From Lachnospiraceae bacterium (lineage in GTDB: Bacteria > Bacillota > Clostridia > Lachnospirales > Lachnospiraceae), in assembly GCA_024405155.1 (NCBI GenBank), contig JAKSPC010000001.1:182788-246787 (forward strand): a stretch of 64,000 nucleotides of DNA, in the 5' to 3' direction. Below are positions 16,508 to 25,308 of this stretch, one piece after another (within the stretch, counting starts at the first letter, position 1; every line of letters begins with the position of its first letter). The notes beneath the pieces were generated by a model that made no database searches, was not told where the DNA came from, and was given only the letters and a program-made list of their open reading frames with translations. A program made the translations under genes and the position numbers.

Positions 16508-16717
16508 GAGATTTCCTGAAAACGGAGGAGCCCCGAAACCTTTCGGCTTCGGGGCACAAGATGAAAAAGTTTAGAAAATTGCAGCAGCAACTCTGACTAT
16601 ATGAACTATAAAACATAAAAATGTACATTCGGTGTGGATATCAAGGCAAAAGTCCGAACGTTTTTTTAACAAACTGTGAACAGGCGGCTTACAGCGCCGA
16701 AGAGGAAAGGGACTCTC
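16508..16717. other. Intergenic region upstream of ispE
   Basis: The region holds a GC-rich hairpin, GCCCCGAA (16530-16537) with TTCGGGGC (16548-16555), without a T-run on the plus side. An AT-rich stretch at about 16595-16640 probably contains the ispE promoter, but no pair of boxes with good spacing stands out. I see no gene here. Confidence 0.4.
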
Positions 16718-17695
16718 ATGCGGATCGAAGCTCATGCAAAGATAAATACGGTACTTGACGTGACGGGGAGACGTCCCGACGGCTATCACGAAGTGGACAT
16801 GGTCCTGCAGGAACTTTCCCTTTACGATGACGTGGAATTGACGGTGCAGTCCCGTGCAGACGGCTCTGCGGCTGTCCTGCCGCAGATCACGGTCACAGTA
16901 TCGGACGACGCAGGTCTCTCTATCCCCGGAGTGCCCACGGACGAAAAGAACATTGCCGTAAAAGCGGCTGTCCGTTTTTTTGAAGAACTTTCCCGTCTTT
17001 CGGAAAGGGACGCGGATGTTTCCGCGCGTTTTCTTTCCGGAAAGATCATGGTCCCGGAAAAACTGCACATCCATCTGACAAAACGTATCCCTGCGGCGGC
17101 TGGTCTTGCCGGAGGCTCCACGGATGCGGCAGCAGTGCTTCGGGGACTCAACGAACTCTGCCGGGCCGGATTTTCGGACGAAAAATTATGTGAGATCGGA
17201 CTTAAGATCGGCGCGGATGTGCCCTACTGCATCCTGGGCGGCACCATGCGGGCACGGGGCATCGGGGAAAAGCTTACAAGGCTTCCCGCCATGCCGAAAG
17301 TGCCGGTCCTTCTCTGTAAGCCCGCGGAGGGCGTTTCCACAAAAGAGATCTACGAGGCACTGGATCCGCTCCTCGCCGAAGGCCGCGCCGGGATCCATCC
17401 CGACGTAGAAAAATGTATTTCCGTCTTTCCGCGTACGGATACAGAAGCAGGCCTTCGGAAACTGGCGGGTGCCTGCGGCAACATCCTGGAACTTGTGACG
17501 GTGGAAAAACTCCCCGTCATTAAGGAGATCGAAAAGCAGATGCTTTCCGAAGGGGCGCTTTGCACCATGATGAGCGGTTCCGGTCCCACGGTCTTCGGGC
17601 TGTTCGCGGATAAGGCGACCCGGGACAGGGCGGCAGAAAGGCTGGCCGGACGTTTCAGCAGCAGCGCAGAGATCCTTAAAACAGAGACCGTGTGA
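16718..17695 (+). CDS. ispE: 4-diphosphocytidyl-2-C-methyl-D-erythritol kinase
   Basis: The ATG at 16718 follows GAGGAAAGG and gives 325 residues. GHMP-kinase signatures are present: AHAKINTVLDVTGRRPDGYHEVDMV at the N-terminus (substrate site), the ATP loop PAAAGLAGGSTDAAAVLRGLN near residue 130, and MSGSGPTVFGLF near the C-terminus. The enzyme phosphorylates CDP-methylerythritol in the MEP isoprenoid pathway. It is somewhat longer than usual (about 290), with extra sequence between residues 45 and 110. It ends just before a strong terminator. Confidence 0.95.
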   Translation: MRIEAHAKINTVLDVTGRRPDGYHEVDMVLQELSLYDDVELTVQSRADGSAAVLPQITVTVSDDAGLSIPGVPTDEKNIAVKAAVRFFEELSRLSERDADVSARFLSGKIMVPEKLHIHLTKRIPAAAGLAGGSTDAAAVLRGLNELCRAGFSDEKLCEIGLKIGADVPYCILGGTMRARGIGEKLTRLPAMPKVPVLLCKPAEGVSTKEIYEALDPLLAEGRAGIHPDVEKCISVFPRTDTEAGLRKLAGACGNILELVTVEKLPVIKEIEKQMLSEGALCTMMSGSGPTVFGLFADKATRDRAAERLAGRFSSSAEILKTETV

Positions 17696-17701
17696 ATCAT
17701 G

Positions 17702-17728
17702 CAGCCTGCTTTTTTGCAGGCTGTTTTT
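17702..17728 (+). terminator. Rho-independent terminator after ispE
   Basis: Perfect 8-bp stem CAGCCTGC (17702-17709) and GCAGGCTG (17716-17723) with a T-rich loop, followed by TTTTTCCTTTTT. Confidence 0.88.
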
Positions 17729-17865
17729 CCTTTTTGGACAGAGTTCTTTAAGATTTCCTTTCATAGACAGTTGGCGCAATTTTTGCTAAAATTCTAAAAA
17801 GGGCAGCTGTGCGGCCCGTGTTTGCATACGAAAAAACTGTCCGGCAGGACAGAAAAGAGGCTCAA

Positions 17866-19314
17866 ATGATATATCACAGCACAAGAAACAAGGAACTTAC
17901 CGCAGATTCCCTTTCTGCAGTATTGGAAGGGATCGCGAAAGACGGCGGGCTTTACATTGCCGATCCCGCATCAGTGGATTTTGATTGGAAAGGTACGCTG
18001 GATCTTACCGCGGAAGAGATGTCCGCAAAGATCCTTCACGCACTTCTCCCCGATTTTCCGGACATGCCGGATATCGTGGAAAAGAGCTATGCGGGAAAAT
18101 TTGCCGCAAAGGATCTGACACCCACCGTGAAAGTGGGAGACCGGTATGTACTGGAACTGTTCCACGGTCCCACCAGCGCGTTTAAGGACGTGGCACTTTC
18201 CGTGCTTCCCCGTCTGATCACCGCCGGCAGAGCAGTAAACGGTGCTGACGGCGACGTGGTGATCCTTACCGCCACCAGCGGCGATACCGGCAAGGCAGCC
18301 CTGGAGGGCTTCCACGACGTGCCCGGTACGAGGATCATCGTATTCTTCCCCTATAAAGGCGTGAGCCGCGTGCAGGAACTGCAGATGTGCACTCAGCCGG
18401 GAAACAATGTTACCGTGTGCGCCGTAAGAGGCAACTTCGACGATGCTCAGACCGGCGTGAAGAACACTTTCGCGGCATTAAAGAACAAGGACCTGGGCGG
18501 AAAGACCTTAAGCTCCGCCAACTCCATCAACATCGGCCGTCTGGCGCCCCAGGTAATGTATTATTTCAAGGCCTACGCGGATCTGGTCAAAGAAGGACGC
18601 ATCAAAAAAGGCGACAAAGTGACTTACGTGGTTCCCACCGGAAACTTCGGTGACATCCTGGCAGGCTATTTCGCAAAGCTTATGGGACTCCCTGTAGGAA
18701 AACTGGTATGCGCGTCCAACCAGAACAACGTGCTTACAGACTTCATAAAGACCGGCACCTATGACAAGCGCCGTGAATTCTATAAGACCAGTTCTCCCTC
18801 CATGGACATCCTGGTATCCAGCAACCTGGAGCGGATGCTGTACCTTTTGTCAAAGGATACCGCCTATGTGGCCGACCTCATGAAGCAGCTTAATGAGAAA
18901 GGCGTCTATACCGTGACGCCGGAACTTTTACAGAAGCTCCAGGCCGAAATGGACTGCGGGTGCACCACCGACGAAGAATCCTTAAAGACCATCGGAGAAG
19001 TATTCAAAAAGTACGGTTACCTCTGTGATCCCCATACTGCCGTGGCCTGGAAAGTGGCCGATGACTTTGCAGGCGGAGACGAGCCCGTGGTGGTCCTTTC
19101 CACCGCGTCACCGTACAAATTCCCGGCAGCGTGCTTAAAAGCCCTTGGCGAAACACCGGACGAAGACGAATTCCGCGTCATGGAGCGCCTCAACAAACTC
19201 ACCGGCGTCCCCGTTCCCGCGCAGCTGAGCTCCCTGGAGACCGCCAAAGTCCTGCACGACGATGTCATAGACAAAGAAGACATCATCGGTTATGTAGAGC
19301 AACATTTGAGTTAA
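17866..19314 (+). CDS. thrC: Threonine synthase
   Basis: The ATG at 17866 (482 residues) follows an AAAAGAGG site. The N-terminus MIYHSTRNKELTADSLSAVLEGIAKDGGLY and the PLP-lysine motif FHGPTSAFKDVALSVLPRL identify the long (yeast/E. coli-type) threonine synthase; TATSGDTGKAALEGF and VPTGNFGDILAGYF bind the PLP phosphate. It converts O-phosphohomoserine to threonine. A weak promoter candidate (TTGGCG at 17771, TCTAAA at 17793, 16-bp spacing) and a hairpin CTGTCC/GGACAG (17837-17852) just ahead of the ribosome site precede it. The putative homoserine-phosphorylating enzyme ThrH follows. Confidence 0.95.
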   Translation: MIYHSTRNKELTADSLSAVLEGIAKDGGLYIADPASVDFDWKGTLDLTAEEMSAKILHALLPDFPDMPDIVEKSYAGKFAAKDLTPTVKVGDRYVLELFHGPTSAFKDVALSVLPRLITAGRAVNGADGDVVILTATSGDTGKAALEGFHDVPGTRIIVFFPYKGVSRVQELQMCTQPGNNVTVCAVRGNFDDAQTGVKNTFAALKNKDLGGKTLSSANSINIGRLAPQVMYYFKAYADLVKEGRIKKGDKVTYVVPTGNFGDILAGYFAKLMGLPVGKLVCASNQNNVLTDFIKTGTYDKRREFYKTSSPSMDILVSSNLERMLYLLSKDTAYVADLMKQLNEKGVYTVTPELLQKLQAEMDCGCTTDEESLKTIGEVFKKYGYLCDPHTAVAWKVADDFAGGDEPVVVLSTASPYKFPAACLKALGETPDEDEFRVMERLNKLTGVPVPAQLSSLETAKVLHDDVIDKEDIIGYVEQHLS

Positions 19315-19322
19315 GTATGGCA

Positions 19323-19503
19323 GTGCGGCGCAGGAATGTGGATGCGTGCGCATTGTGAAGGCTTTTCAGATTTTCAAGGTTTCCCAGACCGGAGTGCGCA
19401 TGGGGGCTCGTGGGGCCCCGTGCGCGCCTACGCAGGTCGCAGGAAAGCTTAGAAAATCGAAAAACGGAACAGCCGCGCGAGCAGACAGGTTCCTGCACCG
19501 CAC
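19323..19503. repeat. Structured intergenic element, copy B (about 181 bp)
   Basis: Outer arms GTGCGGCGCAGGAA (19323-19336) and TTCCTGCACCGCAC (19490-19503) pair over 13 of 14 positions. The conserved inner arms AGGCTTTTCAGATTTTCAAG (19359-19378) and CTTAGAAAATCGAAAAACGG (from 19448) match copy A. The apex is a different hairpin, GCGCATGGGG (19396-19405) with CCCCGTGCGC (19416-19425). It occupies the thrC-thrH gap and ends 24 bases before the thrH start. Confidence 0.8.
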
Positions 19504-19527
19504 GGAGATAAAGAAATGAGGTATCAT

Positions 19528-20127
19528 ATGAACATAGTATGTTTAGACATGGAAGGCGTCCTGGTCCCGGAGATCTGGATCGCATTCTCGGAAGCATCCG
19601 GCATCCCGGAATTAAAAAGGACCACCCGTGACGAGCCGGATTACGACAAACTCATGAAATGGAGGATCGGCATCTTAAAAGAGCACGACCTTGGCCTCAA
19701 AGAGATCCAGGACACCATCCGGAAGATAGATCCCCTTCCCGGCGCCAAAGAGTTCCTTGACGAGCTTCGCCGGGAAACGCAGGTAGTCATCTTAAGCGAC
19801 ACCTTCGATCAGTTCGCAAAGCCCTTGATGGAAAAGCTCGGTTGGCCCAGCATTTACTGCAACACGTTGGAAGTGGCGCCAAACGGAGAGATCACCGGCT
19901 TTAAAATGCGCTGCCAGAACAGTAAGCTCACCACCGTAAAGGCACTGCAGTCCTGCGGATTCGACACCATCGCCAGCGGTGATTCTTATAATGACCTGGG
20001 CATGATCAAGGCATCCAAGGCAGGATTCCTCTTCAAGTCCACGGAAAAGATCAAGGCAGACAACCCGGACATCCCGGCATACGAAGAGTTCGACGATCTT
20101 CTTCGTGCCATTAAAGCGGCCCTGTAA
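19528..20127 (+). CDS. thrH: Phosphoserine phosphatase/homoserine phosphotransferase ThrH
   Basis: The 199-residue product is strikingly similar to Pseudomonas Thr[21 protein letters not shown] with the HAD nucleophile D7, then [20 protein letters not shown] and [13 protein letters not shown]. ThrH can move a phosphate from phosphoserine to homoserine. I chose ATG 19528 by alignment with that N-terminus; ATG 19516 (4 residues longer) is possible and has a GGAG site. Its place after thrC, separated only by element B, supports a role in making O-phosphohomoserine for threonine synthesis. Confidence 0.92.
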   Translation: MNIVCLDMEGVLVPEIWIAFSEASGIPELKRTTRDEPDYDKLMKWRIGILKEHDLGLKEIQDTIRKIDPLPGAKEFLDELRRETQVVILSDTFDQFAKPLMEKLGWPSIYCNTLEVAPNGEITGFKMRCQNSKLTTVKALQSCGFDTIASGDSYNDLGMIKASKAGFLFKSTEKIKADNPDIPAYEEFDDLLRAIKAAL

Positions 20128-20149
20128 CGGGACCGGAAAGGAGATACTC

Positions 20150-21043
20150 ATGAAAGGTATCATTCTTGCAGGAGGCAGCGGCACCCGCCTTTACCCGCTT
20201 ACAAAGGTAACGAGCAAGCAGCTCCTTCCCATCTACGACAAACCCATGATCTACTATCCCATGTCCGTTCTCATGCAGGCGGGCATCCGGGACATCCTCA
20301 TCATCTCCACGCCGCAGGATACGCCCAGATTCGAATCCCTTCTGGGCGACGGTTCCCAGTTCGGCGTGAACCTGACCTACGCGGTGCAGCCAAGCCCCGA
20401 CGGACTGGCACAGGCATTCATCATCGGTGAGGAATTCATCGGCGATGACTGCGTGGCCATGGTACTGGGTGACAACATCTTTGCCGGGCATGGCTTAAAG
20501 AAACGTCTGAACCAGGCGGTAGCCAACGCGGAGCAGGGAAGAGGAGCCACCGTTTTCGGCTACTACGTGGACGATCCGGAACGTTTCGGCATCGTGGAAT
20601 TCGACAAGGACGGCCGGGCCGTTTCCATCGAGGAAAAACCTGCAAAGCCCAAGTCCAACTACTGTGTCACCGGCCTTTACTTCTACGACAACCGGGTGGT
20701 GGAATACGCAAAGAACCTGAAGCCCTCCGCAAGAGGTGAGCTGGAGATCACGGACCTTAACCGGATCTATCTGGAAAAGGGAGCCCTTAACGTGGAACTT
20801 CTGGGACAGGGCTTCACCTGGCTGGATACTGGTACCCACGAAAGCCTGGTAGACGCCACCAACTTCGTAAAGACCGTAGAGACCCACCAGCACAGAAAGA
20901 TCGCCTGCCTGGAAGAACTGGGCTACTTAAACGGCTGGATCTCGAAAGAAGACGTAATGAAAGTGGCCGAAGAACTCAAGAAAAACCAGTACGGCCAGTA
21001 CCTGATGGACGTACTTGACGGGAAGTATATTGATATCAAGTAA
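20150..21043 (+). CDS. rmlA: Glucose-1-phosphate thymidylyltransferase
   Basis: This 297-residue protein starts at ATG 20150 after AAAGGAG. The N-terminus [18 protein letters not shown] followed by [16 protein letters not shown] is the nucleotidyltransferase signature of RmlA/Rfb[36 protein letters not shown] and [12 protein letters not shown] complete the family pattern. It makes dTDP-glucose from dTTP and glucose-1-phosphate. It is followed, after an array of 63-bp repeats, by rmlB. Confidence 0.95.
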   Translation: MKGIILAGGSGTRLYPLTKVTSKQLLPIYDKPMIYYPMSVLMQAGIRDILIISTPQDTPRFESLLGDGSQFGVNLTYAVQPSPDGLAQAFIIGEEFIGDDCVAMVLGDNIFAGHGLKKRLNQAVANAEQGRGATVFGYYVDDPERFGIVEFDKDGRAVSIEEKPAKPKSNYCVTGLYFYDNRVVEYAKNLKPSARGELEITDLNRIYLEKGALNVELLGQGFTWLDTGTHESLVDATNFVKTVETHQHRKIACLEELGYLNGWISKEDVMKVAEELKKNQYGQYLMDVLDGKYIDIK

Positions 21044-21075
21044 GCAGACGCGTCGGCGGCAAAGGCTGGAAAAGT

Positions 21076-21242
21076 AAAATACATATAATTGGAAACTTTT
21101 GCTCGTATTATATGTATTTTTCGGAAGAATTGCGAAGGAAAATACATATAATTCGCACGTTTTGGTTAAAAAATATGTATCCGGAAAGGGTTTCAAGCAA
21201 AAAAATACATATAATAGGGGCAATTTGTCTGTATTATATGTA
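21076..21242 (+). repeat. 63-bp tandem palindromic repeat array 1 (three units)
   Basis: ATACATATAAT begins at 21079, 21142 and 21205, exactly 63 bp apart. Each copy is followed about 17 bases later by ATTATATGTAT or a close variant (21107-21117, 21173-21180 degenerate, 21233-21242). Unit 1 extends to a 14-bp perfect inverted repeat (21076-21089 with 21107-21120). The loops end in a TTTTG-like motif; the separating segments differ. The array fills the middle of the 314-base rmlA-rmlB gap; the rest (21243-21357) has no evident feature beyond the rmlB ribosome site GAGGAGG. Confidence 0.88.
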
Positions 21243-21357
21243 ATGCGGTGAAAATCGCAGATAACTGCATGCGATGTGTGTGCTGAAATACAGATATGTA
21301 ATTCACCAGCACTTAAACACATACCGGAAAGTGCAATAATGTGAGGAGGACAATGGA

Positions 21358-22380
21358 ATGAAAATATGTGTGACCGGCGGCGCCGGCTTCATCGGCAGCG
21401 TCATGGTACAGATGCTCGTAAAGAACTACCCGGAAGACGAGATCGTCTGTCTGGACAAGCTCACCTATGCGGGAAACCTGGAGAACTTAAAAGCTGTTGA
21501 AAACGCACCCAACTACAAATTTGTAAAGGGCGACATCGCGGACAGAGAGTTCATCTTCGACCTTTTCAAAAAAGAAAAGTTCGACGTGATCATCAACTTC
21601 GCAGCGGAGACCCACGTGGACCGCAGTGTGGAACATCCCGAGGAGTTCATCCGCACCAACGTGATGGGAACCACCACCCTGCTGGACGCCTGCCGTGAGT
21701 TTGGCATCAAGAGATACCACCAGGTATCCACGGATGAAGTGTACGGCGATCTGCCTCTCGACAGACCGGATCTCTTTTTCGACGAGACCACGCCCATCCA
21801 TGCCTCCAGCCCCTATTCGGCAGCCAAGGCATCGGCCGATCTTTTCGTCATGGCCTACTACCGCACTTTCGGCGTGCCGGTGACCATTTCCCGCTGTTCC
21901 AACAACTACGGCCAGTACCAGTTCCCGGAGAAGCTCATTCCCTTAATGATCTCCCGCGCGGAAGCGGACGAGGCTCTGCCCGTATACGGCACCGGCGAGA
22001 ACGTGCGTGACTGGCTCCATGTGGAGGACCACTGCAAGGCCATCGACCTGATCGTAAGAAAGGGCCGCGTGGGCGAGATCTACAACATCGGCGGCCACAA
22101 CGAGCGCACCAACCTGCAGGTGGTAAAGACCATCCTTGACGCTCTTGGAAAACCCGAAAGCCTTATCAAGTACGTGAAGGACCGTCCCGGTCACGACAGA
22201 AGATACGCCATCAACCCCACCAAGATCGAGACCGAGCTTGGCTGGGAGCCCACCTGGAACTTCGATACCGGCATCCGTCAGACCATTCAGTGGTACATCG
22301 ACAACGAGGACTGGTGGAAACGCATCCTTTCCGGCGAGTATCAGGATTACTTCAAGGAAATGTACAAGGACAGAGTCTGA
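21358..22380 (+). CDS. rmlB: dTDP-glucose 4,6-dehydratase
   Basis: This 340-residue short-chain dehydrogenase has the NAD motif VTGGAGFIGS at residue 4, the active-site stretch YHQVSTDEVYGDL (Asp/Glu catalytic pair), YSAAKASAD (YxxxK) and RCSNNYGQYQFPEKLIPL, all hallmarks of RmlB. It converts dTDP-glucose to dTDP-4-keto-6-deoxyglucose. GAGGAGG precedes the ATG. No rmlC or rmlD lies in the window, so the keto sugar may go to the aminotransferase encoded downstream. Confidence 0.95.
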   Translation: MKICVTGGAGFIGSVMVQMLVKNYPEDEIVCLDKLTYAGNLENLKAVENAPNYKFVKGDIADREFIFDLFKKEKFDVIINFAAETHVDRSVEHPEEFIRTNVMGTTTLLDACREFGIKRYHQVSTDEVYGDLPLDRPDLFFDETTPIHASSPYSAAKASADLFVMAYYRTFGVPVTISRCSNNYGQYQFPEKLIPLMISRAEADEALPVYGTGENVRDWLHVEDHCKAIDLIVRKGRVGEIYNIGGHNERTNLQVVKTILDALGKPESLIKYVKDRPGHDRRYAINPTKIETELGWEPTWNFDTGIRQTIQWYIDNEDWWKRILSGEYQDYFKEMYKDRV

Positions 22381-22393
22381 TCCCGGACCGCCC

Positions 22394-23356
22394 ATGGACA
22401 TTGTCATAAACATTGACAACAATTTTATCTGTCAGGCCGAAACGCTCTGCGCCTCCGTTTTCGAAAACGGGTGCAGCGGCGCGTCGGCCGGCGGATGCAC
22501 CATACATGTGCTCTCAAATGCCGTAAGCGAAGAAAACCGGAAGGAACTTTCCGGCCTCGTAAGCGCGTTCGGGGGCACGTGCCGTTTCTATGATCTGGGC
22601 GATCTGGCGGCCTCCTTAAAGGAGCGCCTGGGCGCGGAGGCGGAAACGGGAAAATTCCGCGTCACGGTGCTTGCCAGGCTTTTTGCGGCGGAACTTCTGC
22701 CAAAGACCGTAAACAGGTTTCTGTATCTGGACAGCGACATGATCGTACGACACTCTCTGGTCCCTCTCTTTGACGTGGACATTGCCGGAAACATTGCCGC
22801 GGTCTGTGCGGAACCCACCATCTACCGGGACATTTCGGCAGGACCGTACTTTAATTCCGGCATGATGCTCATTGACCGCGGACGCTGGACGGAAGAAAGG
22901 ACCACCGACCGGTGCATGGAATACTATCGGCAGAAAAACGGGACGCTGAGCTTCGTGGATCAGGATATTTTAAATGCCGTGCTTTCCGGCCGCGTGAAGT
23001 TCGTGAGCCAGCGCTGGAATTTCTTTACCAACTACGTGTATGAATCCTATGCGTCGCTTACGGACAGAGCGCCCTGGTACAAAAAGATCTGTACCAGAGA
23101 AGATTTTGAAAATTCCCGCAAAGATCCGGCGGTGGTGCATTTCGCCGGTGACGAGCGGCCCTGGCTTTCAGGAAACAGAAATCCCTATCGCGAGGAGTAT
23201 GAGGCGTATCTGAAAAAAACGCCCCATGCGGGTGACGCGCCCGTAAAGGGCAAAGAAGCCTATATGACGTTTTACCATCTGGTAAACGTGCTTTCGGCAA
23301 AGATCCCGGGCTTCAGGAAACTTGTTTCTGCCGTATACCGTAAAACACAGAGTTGA
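22394..23356 (+). CDS. Glycosyltransferase family 8
   Basis: The ATG at 22394 gives 320 residues; an in-frame extension would overlap rmlB. N-terminal VINIDNNFICQAETLCASVFENG is the GT8 donor-site opening. FLYLDSDMIV has the DxD metal motif, FNSGMMLID and DQDILNAVLSGRV follow, and VVHFAGDERPW ends the catalytic core. GT8 enzymes are retaining transferases that use UDP-Gal or UDP-Glc, often in LPS, teichoic acid or glycan synthesis. There is no good ribosome site, so coupling to rmlB translation is likely. Confidence 0.88.
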   Translation: MDIVINIDNNFICQAETLCASVFENGCSGASAGGCTIHVLSNAVSEENRKELSGLVSAFGGTCRFYDLGDLAASLKERLGAEAETGKFRVTVLARLFAAELLPKTVNRFLYLDSDMIVRHSLVPLFDVDIAGNIAAVCAEPTIYRDISAGPYFNSGMMLIDRGRWTEERTTDRCMEYYRQKNGTLSFVDQDILNAVLSGRVKFVSQRWNFFTNYVYESYASLTDRAPWYKKICTREDFENSRKDPAVVHFAGDERPWLSGNRNPYREEYEAYLKKTPHAGDAPVKGKEAYMTFYHLVNVLSAKIPGFRKLVSAVYRKTQS

Positions 23357-23377
23357 GAAGCCACCCGGCTACAGGAA

Positions 23378-24286
23378 ATGACTAAGACTGCGCTGATCTT
23401 ACTAAACTATAACGATGCTCCGTCACTTCTTTCCGCACTGGAAAGAGGGCTTTCGCTCCGCGGTATCGATCTGTGTGTTGCCGTGGACAACGGGTCCACG
23501 GATGACTCCTTTAAAAAACTGAAGGAGTTTGTCTCCGCACGGGAAACGGACCGGATCGCGGTGGTGGAAACGAAAAAAAACGGCGGCTACGGTTTCGGCA
23601 ACAACGCGGGCGTGCGTGCGGCAGCAGAGCACGGCTGCATTCTTTCGCTCATCGCCAATCCGGACGTGATCGTTGAGGAAGACACCGTAAAAGCGCTGAA
23701 AGAAGCAGTGCTTGCCGAAGAAAACGTGATGGCGGCAGGTGCCGTCATGGAAGGATGTTCTCCGGAAGAATGTTCCTGGCCTTTAAAAGACTTCCGGACG
23801 GAACTTTATGCCAGCGGCCCCGTAAGCCGGAGACTTTGCAAAAAAAATATTTATTACGCCCCGTCTAATTTTGGGGAGGGTTTTCGGGGAGCACTTTCCG
23901 GAAAGGACACCGGCAGTCTGCAGCCCGTACCCGTGGGCGCCGTACACGGTTCCCTGGTGATGGTGCGCACGAAAGAGTTTCTGGATCTCGGCGGCTTTGA
24001 CGAAGAGATGTTTCTGTTCGGCGAGGAACGTGTGCTTGGCAGAAAGATCGCCGCGGCAGGCGGAAAAGTGGTGCTCGTACCGGTAAAGTACCGCCACGCG
24101 GGCTCCGGCACCATGAAAAAGATCGGTCTGGATGCCGTGAAAAGAGAAAAGGAACGCCTGAAAAGCGAAGCATACTACTATGAGAAATACCTGGGAGCCG
24201 GAGCAAAGGATCTGAAGTTTGCAGAAGCATTCCAGAATGTCGTACTTTTTGAAACAAAACTGGCGGCCCGCCTTGGGTTCCTGTGA
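23378..24286 (+). CDS. Glycosyltransferase family 2 (rhamnosyltransferase-like)
   Basis: This 302-residue GT-A enzyme opens with ALILLNYNDAPSLLSALERG, then VAVDNGSTDDS, GYGFGNNAGVRAA and LIANPDVIVEE (the donor-metal Asp). FLDLGGFDEEMFLFGEERVLGRKI is the acceptor-side motif seen in rhamnosyltransferase-like WbbL proteins. It probably transfers a sugar onto a lipid-linked glycan at the inner membrane face. It overlaps the next GT gene by 4 bases. Confidence 0.87.
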   Translation: MTKTALILLNYNDAPSLLSALERGLSLRGIDLCVAVDNGSTDDSFKKLKEFVSARETDRIAVVETKKNGGYGFGNNAGVRAAAEHGCILSLIANPDVIVEEDTVKALKEAVLAEENVMAAGAVMEGCSPEECSWPLKDFRTELYASGPVSRRLCKKNIYYAPSNFGEGFRGALSGKDTGSLQPVPVGAVHGSLVMVRTKEFLDLGGFDEEMFLFGEERVLGRKIAAAGGKVVLVPVKYRHAGSGTMKKIGLDAVKREKERLKSEAYYYEKYLGAGAKDLKFAEAFQNVVLFETKLAARLGFL

Positions 24287-25296
24287 CCGATATGGAAAAG
24301 ATCAGTATCATTATTCCATCCTATAATTCCGAAACGTCCATCGAGCGGTGCATCCGCTCGGCGGCTCTGCAGTCTTACCCGGAAAAAGAGATCATCGCGG
24401 TGGATGACGCCTCCACGGACAGCACACCTAAGATCCTTCGGAAACTGGAAAAGGAGATCCCTTCGCTTCGCGTGATCCTTCGCGAAAAAAACGGCGGCGT
24501 TTCGGCGGCGAGAAATACCGGGATGGAAGCGGCGGCCGGCAGGTGGCTCGTCACGCTGGACGGGGACGACTACATGGAACAGGGCATGCTGGAAGCGCTG
24601 TATGCTGCACAGGTGCCGGCGGAAGGCATGCCTGCACAGCTTTCCATCTGCGGCATGAATCTGGTCTATCCCGACAGAACGGAGGTCATAGAGGCCCCGG
24701 CAGCGGAAAAAAGGTATGCGGCAGTGTTCCTTACCCAGTACATGTGTACCCTGTGGGATAAGCACCTGCTCACCACTCACGCCAACAAGCTCTACGACCT
24801 GGAACTCATCAGGAAGGAAGGGCTTAGGTACCGCGAGGATCTGCGCATCAATGAGGATATCGATTTCGTGTTCCGATATCTGGCGTTATGCAGAAACATT
24901 GCCATGACAAAAGGCGCGTACATGAATTACGTGCAGCATGGTGCGGGAGAAAGCAACATTACCGTCTATCGCGAGAACGGTCTCAGTTCCTCCCTGGCCG
25001 TGCTGGAGGATTTTCAGAAGATCGAGGATCTGTCAGAGACCTCTCTTAACGGGATGGAACGGAGACTCCTCGTGCACATTTTGAGTTTCGCGGGGCTCAT
25101 GTACCAAAAGAGCAGCCTGACAGAGGAACAGAAGCTTGATGAACTGAACAGGAACTTCCGCACGGAAAGCTTCCGGCAGCTGGTCAGGGACGTAAAGCCC
25201 CGCGGAGTCAAGGAAAAAATTGCTGTATTCCTTCTGAAGCATGAATGGATCAGGATGTATCATGAATTGTGCCGGCTGGTATACCGGAAACGATAA
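24283..25296 (+). CDS. Glycosyltransferase family 2
   Basis: I keep GTG 24283 because it overlaps the previous stop (GTGA); ATG 24292 is the alternative. The N-terminal GT-A domain reads ISIIIPSYNSETSIERCIRSA, EIIAVDDASTDSTPKIL, NGGVSAARNTGMEAA and WLVTLDGDDYMEQGML. This is the EpsJ/WcaA-type GT2 pattern with about 230 catalytic residues and a helical C-terminus. It is one of three glycosyltransferases in the rml locus. Donor and acceptor are unknown. Confidence 0.85.
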   Translation: MTDMEKISIIIPSYNSETSIERCIRSAALQSYPEKEIIAVDDASTDSTPKILRKLEKEIPSLRVILREKNGGVSAARNTGMEAAAGRWLVTLDGDDYMEQGMLEALYAAQVPAEGMPAQLSICGMNLVYPDRTEVIEAPAAEKRYAAVFLTQYMCTLWDKHLLTTHANKLYDLELIRKEGLRYREDLRINEDIDFVFRYLALCRNIAMTKGAYMNYVQHGAGESNITVYRENGLSSSLAVLEDFQKIEDLSETSLNGMERRLLVHILSFAGLMYQKSSLTEEQKLDELNRNFRTESFRQLVRDVKPRGVKEKIAVFLLKHEWIRMYHELCRLVYRKR

Positions 25297-25308
25297 AGAG
25301 GTTAATTG

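Noticed and set aside
16530-16555. GC hairpin upstream of ispE as a terminator
   Set aside because: No T-run follows on either strand, and it lies upstream of both divergent genes, so there is no transcript for it to end.
17729-17865. T-box or other riboswitch ahead of thrC
   Set aside because: The gap is only 137 bases, with no T-box signature sequence; only a small hairpin before the ribosome site is visible.
21076-21242. CRISPR array reading of the 63-bp repeats
   Set aside because: The conserved parts are short dyad arms with variable loops, units are few, no 25-40 bp identical repeats are present, and no cas gene lies in the window. The same applies to 35116-35281.
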